Assembly (NCBI RefSeq): GCF_003860465.1
Contig: NZ_CP034185.1
Location: 186,001-250,000 of the forward strand
DNA: 64,000 bases
Origin: Deinococcus psychrotolerans
GTDB lineage: Bacteria; Deinococcota; Deinococci; Deinococcales; Deinococcaceae
Direction of reading: 5' to 3'
How positions within the stretch are numbered: the stretch's first letter is position 1; every line of letters begins with the position of its first letter. Below the pieces are notes generated by a model. The model ran no database searches and had not been told where the DNA came from. It saw only the letters and a list, made by a program, of their open reading frames with translations. Position numbers and translations under genes: made by a program. Of the stretch, positions 1-7,948 are shown in pieces.

Positions 1-57
1 TTGCCTTAGGTGCCGTGTCAGAGACAGATATTCAACACTGGTTCAAACATGCTCATC

Positions 58-240
58 CTAAGATTCTATTATGACAAATGCTCTAGTAGTAACCGTCACA
101 TGCTGTACCCAGTTGGGGGTGGGTGGGGCTAAGACGGCCGTTAGACTGGCCCGCGGCACCGAATCGCCGCAGCCCACCAAGGCCGCACTCAACAAAAGCA
201 GTGACAGTCCTCTCAAATGAGGTGCCTTTAGTTTAGACAT
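58..240 (-). CDS. small putative lipoprotein
   Basis: A 60-residue protein starts with a basic residue pair, a leucine/alanine-rich core and the lipobox-like LVGC near residue 24, the pattern of a signal-peptidase II substrate. If processed, the mature part would be only about 37 residues anchored through the cysteine. GAGGAG lies about 12 nt upstream of the ATG, a little far for a ribosome binding site. No family is recognised and no function is assigned. It runs away from the window edge without an obvious partner and could be a degraded remnant of a larger lipoprotein. Confidence 0.45.
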   Translation of the reverse strand: MSKLKAPHLRGLSLLLLSAALVGCGDSVPRASLTAVLAPPTPNWVQHVTVTTRAFVIIES

Positions 241-397
241 GGCGTATGGACACTCCTCGTATAGGGCGCGGCGTTGACTTCGGTGACGATTTTGGCGACA
301 CCGGCCGAACAGTCAATGAAGAAACGCACGTCTACTAAGCTGGAGTGTGTATAAACTCATCTCTCAAAGAAATGACAGCACAAGCCTTCAGACTTTC

Positions 398-2089
398 TCA
401 ACCTAAGTCTTTATTTTTGATCGACTGTCTGTATAGACGCCGCTCGGTGTTTCCTGGCGAGTGCAGGCGGATTCGGTTGCGCCCGGCGTGCTTGGCTTCA
501 TACAGCGCTTCGTCGGCGGCCTGGATCAGTCCTTCGGGGGAACCGTCAAGGTGAGCGGTGGCCGCACCCAAGCTCAGGGTGACGCGCAGGCCTGTTCGCA
601 CAGCGGCCCAAGGGTAATCCTCGATGCTTCGGCGCAGACGCTCGCAGACGGCCTGGGTGGTCGCAGCGTCTGCACCCTGCATCAAAATGACAAATTCCTC
701 ACCCCCGTAACGGGCCAGCAAATCGTTTTGCAGCCGCTCGGTGGCCGCGTCAAAAGCGCGGCGGTTGGCCAGTCCCGTCAGGGCGTCTTCATTGGCCTGG
801 TGCTCGACTTGCGCCAAGAGCAGCGAGGTTTGCTGATGTGCGGCTTCCAGTTTGTTGTTGGTGCGCTCCAATTCCAAGTTGAGTTGCTGAAGATCGGCGC
901 TGAGCCGCTCAGCAAGGTCGCGTTCATGCCCAGCTTGTTCAACGTCGAACTCTAGCCGCAGGCGTTGCAGCCGCTGATCCGAGGCGTCGTTGAACAGCAC
1001 TTCTTTGGTTTGAAGGTGTTGCTCGAGGTGATGCAGCGCTTCGCGGTGTTGCCCGGCCTGACGGTACATCTGACACAGCGCCAAATCGGCGGCGCACAGT
1101 TCGGTGCGGGCTTGGCTTTGTGCTGCGAAGGTACGCGCTTCGTGCAGGGCATTTAAGGCCGCGTCGGTTTGTCTGAGGCGGCCCAGCAGTTCACCGAGCC
1201 GCAGCCAACTCTCGGCCTGGCCACGCACTTCCCCGACTTTTTGCCGCAGGGCCAGGCTGTGTTCGTACAGCGCCTGCGCTCCGGTGAGGTCGAGTTGCTG
1301 CTGGGCCACCCGGCCAAGTTCGACATACACCTCGGCGCAGGCGGCTTGGTCGCCTACCGCAGTGAACATGGCCAGAGCTTCTTGGTGGCAGGTTTGGGCC
1401 AAGGAGTAAGCCTGCATCCCGAAATGCGCCCTTCCAGCGTTGTGCAGCGCTAAAGCCCGCAGGGTGGGTTCGCTTCCGGCTTCGACCTCAAGGCTGCTTT
1501 GAGCGGCGGCCAGCGCTTCGCTGTAGCGGCCTAAATCGTGATAAGCGACGCTGAGATTGATCAGCGTTTGGCACTCGACATCTCTAAGGCCGTGCTGTTG
1601 ACTCAGCGGCAAGGTCGTCAGGTAGCATTCGAGCGTGTTGGTCGAGTCGCCCATTGAGTTGTACACAATGCCGATGTTATTGAGCGCTTCGATTTCACCT
1701 TGAACATTGCCCAGCGCCGCGCTGAGTTGCCGCGTCTGGATAAAGGTCTTGAGTGAGGCGATCAAGTCGCCGCCTTCACACTGCAGAATGCCCAGCACAT
1801 TTAAGCTTTTGCGCTGTCCATCTTGGTCGCCGAGTTCACCGAACAGCTCCAGCGCCTGCTGAACTTCTCCGAGCGCTGAAGCGTATTCGCCAAGGCGCAT
1901 CAAGCCGTACCCCAAGCACAGCGCGGCCTGGGCCAGATCAGCCAGTTCCTCAATGACCTGCCGCGCCGCCCGCGCCAAGTCGACCGTGCGCTTGGAATCG
2001 CTACGGCGGCAAGCCCACGCTTCAGCCAACCACGCTCCGGGAGAGGGGGCTGGTGGAGTTTCAGGAGCGGAAGAGGAATCTGTCATCAT
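398..2089 (-). CDS. TPR protein with degenerate GGDEF domain
   Basis: About 563 residues. Residues 30-400 are tetratricopeptide-like helical repeats, followed by a coiled-coil linker (about 385-430, leucine- and glutamine-rich) and a C-terminal GGDEF-type domain. The domain keeps its start motif DALTGLANRR (about residue 435), the active-site motif GGEEF (about 462) and the conserved C-terminal part. The stretch between these motifs is only about 20 residues, whereas active diguanylate cyclases such as PleD have about 65. The lost part normally carries the first metal-binding Asp and the GTP-contacting Asn/Asp, so c-di-GMP synthesis is unlikely. It is transcribed divergently from a TPR-SARP regulator. 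Start taken at ATG 2089; ATG 2086 and TTG 2095 are alternatives and no clear Shine-Dalgarno is present. Confidence 0.8.
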   Translation of the reverse strand: MMTDSSSAPETPPAPSPGAWLAEAWACRRSDSKRTVDLARAARQVIEELADLAQAALCLGYGLMRLGEYASALGEVQQALELFGELGDQDGQRKSLNVLGILQCEGGDLIASLKTFIQTRQLSAALGNVQGEIEALNNIGIVYNSMGDSTNTLECYLTTLPLSQQHGLRDVECQTLINLSVAYHDLGRYSEALAAAQSSLEVEAGSEPTLRALALHNAGRAHFGMQAYSLAQTCHQEALAMFTAVGDQAACAEVYVELGRVAQQQLDLTGAQALYEHSLALRQKVGEVRGQAESWLRLGELLGRLRQTDAALNALHEARTFAAQSQARTELCAADLALCQMYRQAGQHREALHHLEQHLQTKEVLFNDASDQRLQRLRLEFDVEQAGHERDLAERLSADLQQLNLELERTNNKLEAAHQQTSLLLAQVEHQANEDALTGLANRRAFDAATERLQNDLLARYGGEEFVILMQGADAATTQAVCERLRRSIEDYPWAAVRTGLRVTLSLGAATAHLDGSPEGLIQAADEALYEAKHAGRNRIRLHSPGNTERRLYRQSIKNKDLG

Positions 2090-2174
2090 GATCAAAGGTA
2101 AAAGAGCGGGGCGTCACCTCGGCCTTCATCTTAAACAATAAGCACGGACAAAATACTTTATGGGCGGCGGCTTG

Positions 2175-2204
2175 AAAAAAAGCTGCTCTCAGGCGGGCCA
2201 GCTT
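2175..2204 (-). terminator. terminator-like hairpin in the TPR-GGDEF leader
   Basis: Read on the minus strand, AAGCTG and CAGCTT form a 6-bp stem with a 13-nt loop, followed by a run of T. It lies about 90 nt upstream of the TPR-GGDEF start, so it could act as an attenuator there or block antisense reading. The stem is short, hence modest confidence. Confidence 0.35.
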
Positions 2205-2296
2205 CAGCCGTTTTTCCAGTGATTGCCTGCCAAAGTTGCAGTGTCCACAGCGGCAGCAAGTGGGGTCTGTGCGCTGAAGTGGCCTAGACTCACTCC

Positions 2297-4216
2297 GTGA
2301 ACTCCACTCCGCCGCTGGCCGCTGAGTTGATTGCAGTGGCCGCTGCACTGGCCGCCGAAGACCCGTGGCGGGCCTTAACGTTGCTCAGCGATCTGAGCGC
2401 CAATCCGCTGCACAGGCGGTGCGGCGCGTATTGGCGCTGGCTCAGTTTGGCGCACGGGGCGGCTGGTCAAGTGCTCGAAGCCGAAATCCCCCTGCGCCGC
2501 GCCTCGGCCTTGGGCGACTTGGAGGCTGAAGTCGAGTACGGCCGCTGGCTGAGTCGGTGTGGGCAAGTCAGGCCCGCTGCCGGGCGTTTGGCGGCGGTAA
2601 TTGGGCGCTTGCCCAGCGGCGAACTCAAGCGCCGCGCCCAAGTCTTCTGGAGTGAGGCTCTGTTTTTGAGCGGTGAAGTGGAGCGGGCGCTGATTCTGTG
2701 CCGCAGCCTGAGTCCGGTGTTGGCCGACCCGGCCACCAAAAAGTCCAGTCGCCGCCGGCCGTCGCCTGCCCGAGCGGCGGCGGCGGGCGCACTGGCGCAG
2801 ATGCACTTGCAACTCGGCGAACTGGAGCAGGCCAGCGCCCGTTTCGAGCAGGCGCTCACGGCTTTGCCTGCCTCGCCCTGCTCCGCCAGAATCGCGTGTC
2901 TGAGCGGCTGGGCCGTGACCCAAAGCCGTTTGGGCCAGGCGGAAGAAGCCCAGCGCAGCTTGGAAGAAGGCCGCCGCCTGTCGCTGACGCTGCCCAGTGG
3001 CGCTGAGCGGTGGGCACGGGCCAGTCTGCTGCAGGCTGAGCTGGAAGTCCGGCTGCTGGGCGGTGAGCGCTCGGCGCTGCAAGCCGATTTGCGTGGCCTC
3101 GGTACGTTGGCTGATCAGCTTCAAGACTACGAGCTGCGGCTGTGGACGGTGGCCCAGCAGTCCGAACTACTCAGCGTACAGGGAAGAGCCGATCAAGCGC
3201 TGCTGTGCTTGTACGACCTCGGCACCCGGCAGGGTCTGCCTCCCCGGCTCAAGTTGGTGCGGGGCCTTCTGATGCGCCGCCAACGGTATGAAGTTCAGGC
3301 TTTAGATGACCTGCAGGCCGCTTGCCGGGAAACTGGCCCCCAAGATCAGCGGCTGCTTTGGCGCGGCCAACTGTTTGCGGCTGATTTGCAATTGAGTCTC
3401 GGCCAAGCGGAAGCGGCCAGAGAAACGCTGCGGCGCGTCTTGGTTCACCTCGGCCAAACGCAGGATTTTCGTGGGTACGCCGCCGATCTGGAGGAGCTGG
3501 GTGAATTGGTGGAGTACGCTTTGATTGAGCCGCAGCTTGCGCCGCTGATGCAGGCGCTCTTGGCCCGCCTTCAAACGGGGCCAGCGTTGCGGCCCAAGCC
3601 AATGCGCCTCGAAGTGCGGGCGCTGGGACACGTCAGCGTGGGTGTTACCATCGACGCTCAAGGTGGCCAAGCCCCCGCGCCCCTCTCGGCGGGCGCGGCG
3701 CTGCTGCTCATCTATATTTACTTGCACCCGCACCAAAGCCGCAACGACATGCAAGCGGTGCTGTTTCCTGAATTTGACCGCTCCCAAACCACCACTTTTT
3801 TTCGCACCACCGTGCGCGAACTGCGGGCCGTTTTGGGGCAAAGCGTCGTGCAACTCGACGATACGTTGCGCCACCCGCGCTACCAGCTCGGCGGCGGCAT
3901 CGAGCTGAGCCTCGACTTGGACGCCGTGCGGCAAAGCCTCAATGCGGCGGATCTGGAAACGGCCCTTCAGCAGTATCAGGGCTGCTTTTTTGAAGGCTTG
4001 ACACCTGAAAGCGAGTGGGCCGATCAGGTGCGTCAGGAAGTGCGGTTGGCGTTTAATTTGGTGTTTCAGTTGCGCCTCAGCCGGGCTCAAACAACCGCTG
4101 AGCTGCGCGGTTTGGAACACAACCTCGCGCAGGCGCTGGCCGCCGATGCCCAGATTGCTGAAGCTTCACCCGCCTTGGCTCAGGCGCTCGAAAGCGCTCG
4201 GCAGCGCCTGAGCTAA
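2297..4216 (+). CDS. TPR-SARP type transcriptional regulator (copy 1)
   Basis: A 639-residue protein, largely TPR-like helices (1-430) followed by an OmpR-like winged helix (about 436-540) and a BTAD-like helical tail (545-639) of the kind that defines SARP regulators. The order is unusual: classical SARPs carry the winged helix at the N-terminus. It is paralogous to the regulator at 13544-15436, with matching length and matching segments (EYGRWLSRCGQ versus EYGNLLRLTGR). No signal peptide, so cytoplasmic. The GTG start is chosen because TAGACT at 2285-2290 lies 6 nt before it with no Shine-Dalgarno, as in leaderless genes. Its ligand and targets are unknown; no tiny-peptide cassette like that beside copy 2 was seen near it. 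Confidence 0.75.
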   Translation: MNSTPPLAAELIAVAAALAAEDPWRALTLLSDLSANPLHRRCGAYWRWLSLAHGAAGQVLEAEIPLRRASALGDLEAEVEYGRWLSRCGQVRPAAGRLAAVIGRLPSGELKRRAQVFWSEALFLSGEVERALILCRSLSPVLADPATKKSSRRRPSPARAAAAGALAQMHLQLGELEQASARFEQALTALPASPCSARIACLSGWAVTQSRLGQAEEAQRSLEEGRRLSLTLPSGAERWARASLLQAELEVRLLGGERSALQADLRGLGTLADQLQDYELRLWTVAQQSELLSVQGRADQALLCLYDLGTRQGLPPRLKLVRGLLMRRQRYEVQALDDLQAACRETGPQDQRLLWRGQLFAADLQLSLGQAEAARETLRRVLVHLGQTQDFRGYAADLEELGELVEYALIEPQLAPLMQALLARLQTGPALRPKPMRLEVRALGHVSVGVTIDAQGGQAPAPLSAGAALLLIYIYLHPHQSRNDMQAVLFPEFDRSQTTTFFRTTVRELRAVLGQSVVQLDDTLRHPRYQLGGGIELSLDLDAVRQSLNAADLETALQQYQGCFFEGLTPESEWADQVRQEVRLAFNLVFQLRLSRAQTTAELRGLEHNLAQALAADAQIAEASPALAQALESARQRLS

Positions 4217-4278
4217 CCAAGAACCCAGCCAAAATCCCCTGTTCGTTGGTACAGCGGGTCAGCCGTTTTGATTCCCTC

Positions 4279-4306
4279 TTGACATCCGCTCAAAAAAGCC
4301 CACAAT
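4279..4306 (+). promoter_or_regulatory. promoter of the lacI-malEFG operon
   Basis: TTGACA at 4279-4284 and CACAAT at 4301-4306, spaced 16 nt. The first operator starts just downstream, so repressor binding would cover the transcription start. Confidence 0.6.
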
Positions 4307-4311
4307 GTCAC

Positions 4312-4325
4312 TGTAACCGCTTACA
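4312..4325 (+). promoter_or_regulatory. LacI-family operator O1 (imperfect)
   Basis: TGTAACCGCTTACA has half-sites TGTAA and TTACA around a CCGC centre and differs by one base from the perfect site 68 bp downstream. It overlaps the expected transcription start. Confidence 0.7.
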
Positions 4326-4379
4326 AAACCTCTGTATTCCTGAGCTGACAGGTGTCGAGAATTATTCTTTGCTTAGTTG

Positions 4380-4395
4380 TTGTAACCGGTTACAA
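4380..4395 (+). promoter_or_regulatory. LacI-family operator O2 (perfect palindrome)
   Basis: TTGTAACCGGTTACAA is a perfect 16-bp palindrome with the central CG typical of LacI/GalR operators. It lies between the promoter and the regulator gene. Two sites 68 bp centre to centre would suit looping or cooperative repression. Confidence 0.75.
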
Positions 4396-4446
4396 GCCTC
4401 TCCCGCCTTTCCCCTTATCGCCCTCGCGCCGCTGTTTAAGGAACGA

Positions 4447-5430
4447 ATGACCACACTGCGCTACACCATCGATGACATTGCCCGCGCCGCTGGCGTCAGC
4501 AAGGGTACGGTCAGCCGCGTCATCAATGGACACCAGACGGTGGCGCTCAGGACGCGGCACCATGTTCAGGCCGTGATGGATCAGTTCGGCTACGCTCCCG
4601 ATCCGGCAGCGCGGCAGTTGTCTTGGCGCAAGGGGCAGACTCTGGGGCTGTCGTTTGGCCGCCATGATCCGCTGCTCTCGCCCTACCACGTGCTGTTTAC
4701 CCGCGCCCTAGAAGCCCGCACCGCGCCGCAGGGCGTGCAGTTGGTCAATCTCAAGCACGACTTGGCCAGTCTGCGTTCGTTGCCCAACGCGGCGTTGGTG
4801 CTCAACAACTCCCAAGACGGCGACGAGCGGCTGACGCTACTGGCTGAATTGGGCGTTCCGGCGGTGCTGATCGGCCACCACCCCGCTTCGTTTTGGGTAG
4901 CTCCCGACGACATCGGCGGTTCACGGCTGGCCACCGAGCAGCTCACCAAAGCCGGACACCGCGCCTTGGTTTACCTCGGCGGCGGCCCCTCGCAGGTCGC
5001 CCAAGACCGTGAGAGCGGCTTTTTGCAGGCGGCTGTGGCCGCAGGAGCGCAGACGCTGACCTTAGAGGCTGATTTCACCTTGCTGGGCGGCTACCGGGCG
5101 GTGCGGCGGGCGTGGGAAAGTGGCGTTCGCTTCACCGGTCTGTTTGCCCAGAGCGACGAAAGCGCGGTGGGCGCGGTGGCTGCCCTCGAAGATATGGGCC
5201 TCACGGTGCCGCGTGACGTGTCGGTGGTGGGCTTTGACGGCCTACCGGAATTGGCACTGCCGATCAAGCTGACCACCGTGTCGCAAGACATTGAGCGCAT
5301 CGCTGAATGCGCCCTAGAGCTGATGCGCGAAGCGGTGGAGGGCCTGCCGGCACGCGGACAGCACATTCCGGTGCGTCTCAAACTGGGCGCAACGGTGGCT
5401 GCGCCGCCCAGTTCAAGCTCAGTCCCCTGA
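4447..5430 (+). CDS. LacI-family regulator of the alpha-glucoside operon
   Basis: A 327-residue repressor. The N-terminal helix-turn-helix with hinge helix (YTIDDIARAAGVSKGTVSRV from residue 6) is canonical, followed by a periplasmic-binding-protein-like sensor domain. The frame is open upstream to 4246, but ATG 4447 is preferred because AAGGA precedes it and the HTH begins at once. It is the first gene before malE with only 69 bp between and no separate operator there, so it probably represses its own operon through the two palindromes upstream. The sugar is inferred from the neighbours (maltose, maltodextrin or a related alpha-glucoside), not from the protein. Confidence 0.9.
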   Translation: MTTLRYTIDDIARAAGVSKGTVSRVINGHQTVALRTRHHVQAVMDQFGYAPDPAARQLSWRKGQTLGLSFGRHDPLLSPYHVLFTRALEARTAPQGVQLVNLKHDLASLRSLPNAALVLNNSQDGDERLTLLAELGVPAVLIGHHPASFWVAPDDIGGSRLATEQLTKAGHRALVYLGGGPSQVAQDRESGFLQAAVAAGAQTLTLEADFTLLGGYRAVRRAWESGVRFTGLFAQSDESAVGAVAALEDMGLTVPRDVSVVGFDGLPELALPIKLTTVSQDIERIAECALELMREAVEGLPARGQHIPVRLKLGATVAAPPSSSSVP

Positions 5431-5499
5431 GTTTTAAAACTGAATCTCAGTTCTCCGCTCTCTGTTGATTTCTCCGTGCTTTGTTCCCTAGGAGGGAGT

Positions 5500-6735
5500 A
5501 TGCGTAACAAAATGATGCTCGGCCTGATGCTTCTCGCGGCGGCGGCCACCACCCAAGCTGCCGCTCAAACCACCATCAAGATCAACGGCTACGCGGGCCA
5601 AGACCCCGCCATCGTGGGCGACTTGATCAACCGCTTTGTCAAGCCAGCGCTGGCCAAAGACAAGATCAACGTGACCTACGAGCCGCTGCAGGGCGACTAC
5701 AACCAGCAGCTCACCACTTTGCTGGCGGCGGGCAATGCGGGCGACGTGTTTTATCTGCCTGCCGAAACGTTAGACGGTTTCGTGGCCACCGGCAAAATCT
5801 TGCCGCTCAACGGTGTAGTGGCTACTGGCCCCTACATCAACAGCCTCAACGCCGCCTTCACCCGGAACGGCAAAACCTACGCTATTGCCAAAGACTTCAA
5901 CACCCTCGCCGTCGAGTACAACAAAGCGGTGTTCGACGAAGCCAAAGTGGCTTACCCCGACAACACCGACACTTGGAGCAGCCTGCAAACCAAGCTGACC
6001 AACGTCAAAAAAGCGCTGGGGAACGATTACTACGGCATCTGCTTGGCTCCCGATTATGCCCGGATGGGTCAGTTCGCCTTCGCGGCGGGCTGGAAACCCT
6101 TTGACTCCAAAGGCAAAACCAACTTGCTCGATCCGGCGTTCGTGCGGGCCTTCAACTACTTCACGGGTCTGGCCAAAAACAAAGTCGGCGTGCAGCCTTC
6201 CGAGATCTCGCAGAGCTGGTCGGGTGGCTGCCTCGGCACCGGCAAAGTGGCTGCGGCCATCGAGGGCAACTGGATTGTCGGCTTCCTCAAGGACAACGCG
6301 CCCAACCTCAAGTACGGCACCGCGCTGATTCCCAAAGACGACAAGACCGGCAAGCGCGGCAACTTCGTCTATACCGTGGGCTGGGCCATCAATTCCGGCA
6401 CCAAGAACAAAGCCGCCGCCGTCAAGGTGCTGAACATCCTCACCAGCCCGCAGGTGCAGCAGTACGTGCTGGAGCAGGGCCTGGCCATTCCCAGCCGCAC
6501 CTCGCTGCAAAGTAACGCTTTCCTCAAAAAGACCGATGCAGGCGCGGCCAACAGCAAGGCCGTGTTTGACGGTGCAACCGACGGCACGGTGCGTCCTTAC
6601 TACTTCGGCGTTCAGGGCCCCGATTGGATCAAGCCGATCAACACTGCGCTGGCCGCCGTGCTGAGTGGGCAAAAAAGCAGTGCCGACGCGCTCAAGCAGG
6701 CCCAAAGCGAAATGAACACTTTCCAAAGCCGCTAA
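5500..6735 (+). CDS. malE: sugar ABC transporter substrate-binding protein (MalE-like)
   Basis: A 411-residue extracytoplasmic binding protein of family SBP_1. A cleavable signal peptide covers about residues 1-21 (MRNKMMLGLM start, cleavage after QAAAQ-like alanine/glutamine residues). The mature chain has the family features: FYLPAETL, the GNWIVGFL segment and a C-terminal helical region. AGGAGGGA directly upstream selects ATG 5500. With the two permeases and glucosidases downstream it most likely captures maltose or maltodextrins. No ATPase gene follows, so the importer must use a shared MalK/MsmX-type subunit encoded elsewhere. Confidence 0.88.
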   Translation: MRNKMMLGLMLLAAAATTQAAAQTTIKINGYAGQDPAIVGDLINRFVKPALAKDKINVTYEPLQGDYNQQLTTLLAAGNAGDVFYLPAETLDGFVATGKILPLNGVVATGPYINSLNAAFTRNGKTYAIAKDFNTLAVEYNKAVFDEAKVAYPDNTDTWSSLQTKLTNVKKALGNDYYGICLAPDYARMGQFAFAAGWKPFDSKGKTNLLDPAFVRAFNYFTGLAKNKVGVQPSEISQSWSGGCLGTGKVAAAIEGNWIVGFLKDNAPNLKYGTALIPKDDKTGKRGNFVYTVGWAINSGTKNKAAAVKVLNILTSPQVQQYVLEQGLAIPSRTSLQSNAFLKKTDAGAANSKAVFDGATDGTVRPYYFGVQGPDWIKPINTALAAVLSGQKSSADALKQAQSEMNTFQSR

Positions 6736-6756
6736 TTCCTTACCCGGAGTTGAGGC

Positions 6757-6790
6757 AGGGTCGGGAGCCGAGCAGGGTGCCCCCGACCCT
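6757..6790 (+). terminator. intercistronic stem-loop malE-malF
   Basis: AGGGTCGGG (6757-6765) pairs perfectly with CCCGACCCT (6782-6790) around a 16-nt loop. There is no long T run, so it is more likely an mRNA-stabilising or partial attenuation hairpin that keeps binding protein in excess over permeases. Confidence 0.6.
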
Positions 6791-6847
6791 CTCTTATATG
6801 AAGTGACCGCGTTGCGGACAGGGAGAGTTTGATGTTCAAGAGGCTTT

Positions 6848-7948
6848 ATGTTTAAGAAGAATCAGTCTACTGCCACCGCGTATCTGTTTCTCGCTCCTTT
6901 CCTGATCTCCACGCTGGTTTTCTTTGTCTACGCTTTCGGGCGGGCCATTTATTACTCGTTTACCGATTTCAACTTGTTCAACGTGCCGCATCTGATCGGT
7001 CTGAAGCCTTACGCGGACGTTCTCAATGATGTCCTCTTTCGGCGGGCGCTGGCCAACACCCTGATTTTTGCTGTTACCGTGACCACCCTGCAAACCATTT
7101 TGTCTCTCTTGATGGCAGTGGCCCTCAACAATAAGATTCGCGGCATGGGCTTTTTTCGCTCGGCTTGGTATATGCCCAGCATCACCAGTTCTGTCGTGAT
7201 CACTTTGATTTTTTTGTGGCTGTTTCAGCGGCGCGGAGTGGCCAACTACGTCATCACCCAGTTTCAGATGTATCAGCCGTTTATTCTGGCTTTTGTAGGA
7301 ATCTTGGTTGTTGCCCAAATTGCCCAAGTGTTGTTTGAGCGCTCACGTCAATTGCCTGCCGGTTGGTTTGACCCGGCTTTGGCGGCCATCAGCGCTCTCC
7401 TTGCGATTGCCGCGATTGTGGTGCTGAGTTTTACTGGCGTGCTGCAAGTCCGCGAAGTGCCTGCTTTCGATTTCCAGTACTTTGCTGATGTGTGGCTAAG
7501 TATCGGCGGCGTTCAGGTTCTCAGCATTCCGCTGCTGGTCATCATCATTCAAAACACCTTCACGACTATTCCCACTTTGATGCTCTTTTTCTTGGCGGGC
7601 CTGCAAAATATTCCCGGCTCTCTTTACGAAGCGGCGGATATCGACGGCGCGACTCCTTTTGAAAAACTGATGAACGTCACCGTGCCGATGCTGCGCCCCG
7701 TGACTTTTTATGTGATTACCGTAGGCCTCATCGGTACCATGCAGATGTTTGACCAAGTGGCGGTCATCGGTGACGCCGCGCCGCAGTCCACTTTGATTAC
7801 TTTGGCGTATTACGTCTATATCAACACCTTTAAAGCCGGAACCGCACCCGTCAATATGGCAGCGGCGGGCGCGATCATTCTGGCCATGATTATTTTGGTG
7901 ATGGTCTTTATTCAGCGTAAGTTCTTTCCTTCCGAGGCCAGCGTATGA
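6848..7948 (+). CDS. malF: sugar ABC transporter permease (MalF-like)
   Basis: A 366-residue inner-membrane permease with about eight hydrophobic segments. The EAA loop that contacts the ATPase reads EAADIDGATPFEKL near residue 262. Between the first transmembrane block and the core lies a roughly 60-residue segment (residues about 155-215) containing FERSRQLPAGWF and an extra hydrophobic stretch; the large periplasmic P2 loop of E. coli MalF is absent. AGAGG precedes the ATG. It overlaps malG by 4 nt (ATGA), so the two are translationally coupled. Confidence 0.88.
   Translation: MFKKNQSTATAYLFLAPFLISTLVFFVYAFGRAIYYSFTDFNLFNVPHLIGLKPYADVLNDVLFRRALANTLIFAVTVTTLQTILSLLMAVALNNKIRGMGFFRSAWYMPSITSSVVITLIFLWLFQRRGVANYVITQFQMYQPFILAFVGILVVAQIAQVLFERSRQLPAGWFDPALAAISALLAIAAIVVLSFTGVLQVREVPAFDFQYFADVWLSIGGVQVLSIPLLVIIIQNTFTTIPTLMLFFLAGLQNIPGSLYEAADIDGATPFEKLMNVTVPMLRPVTFYVITVGLIGTMQMFDQVAVIGDAAPQSTLITLAYYVYINTFKAGTAPVNMAAAGAIILAMIILVMVFIQRKFFPSEASV

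Noticed and set aside
1..57. Possible gene end at the left edge
   Set aside because: No frame with coding character or motif is visible in so short a stretch.
345..554. 69-codon plus-strand ORF opposite the end of the TPR-GGDEF gene
   Set aside because: It lies mostly antisense to a clear protein and has no family resemblance.
2061..2132. 22-codon minus-strand ORF (MKAEVTPRSF...) before the TPR-GGDEF gene as a second micropeptide
   Set aside because: It has no convincing ribosome binding site, is single-copy and overlaps the start of the next gene. It does not resemble the decapeptides.
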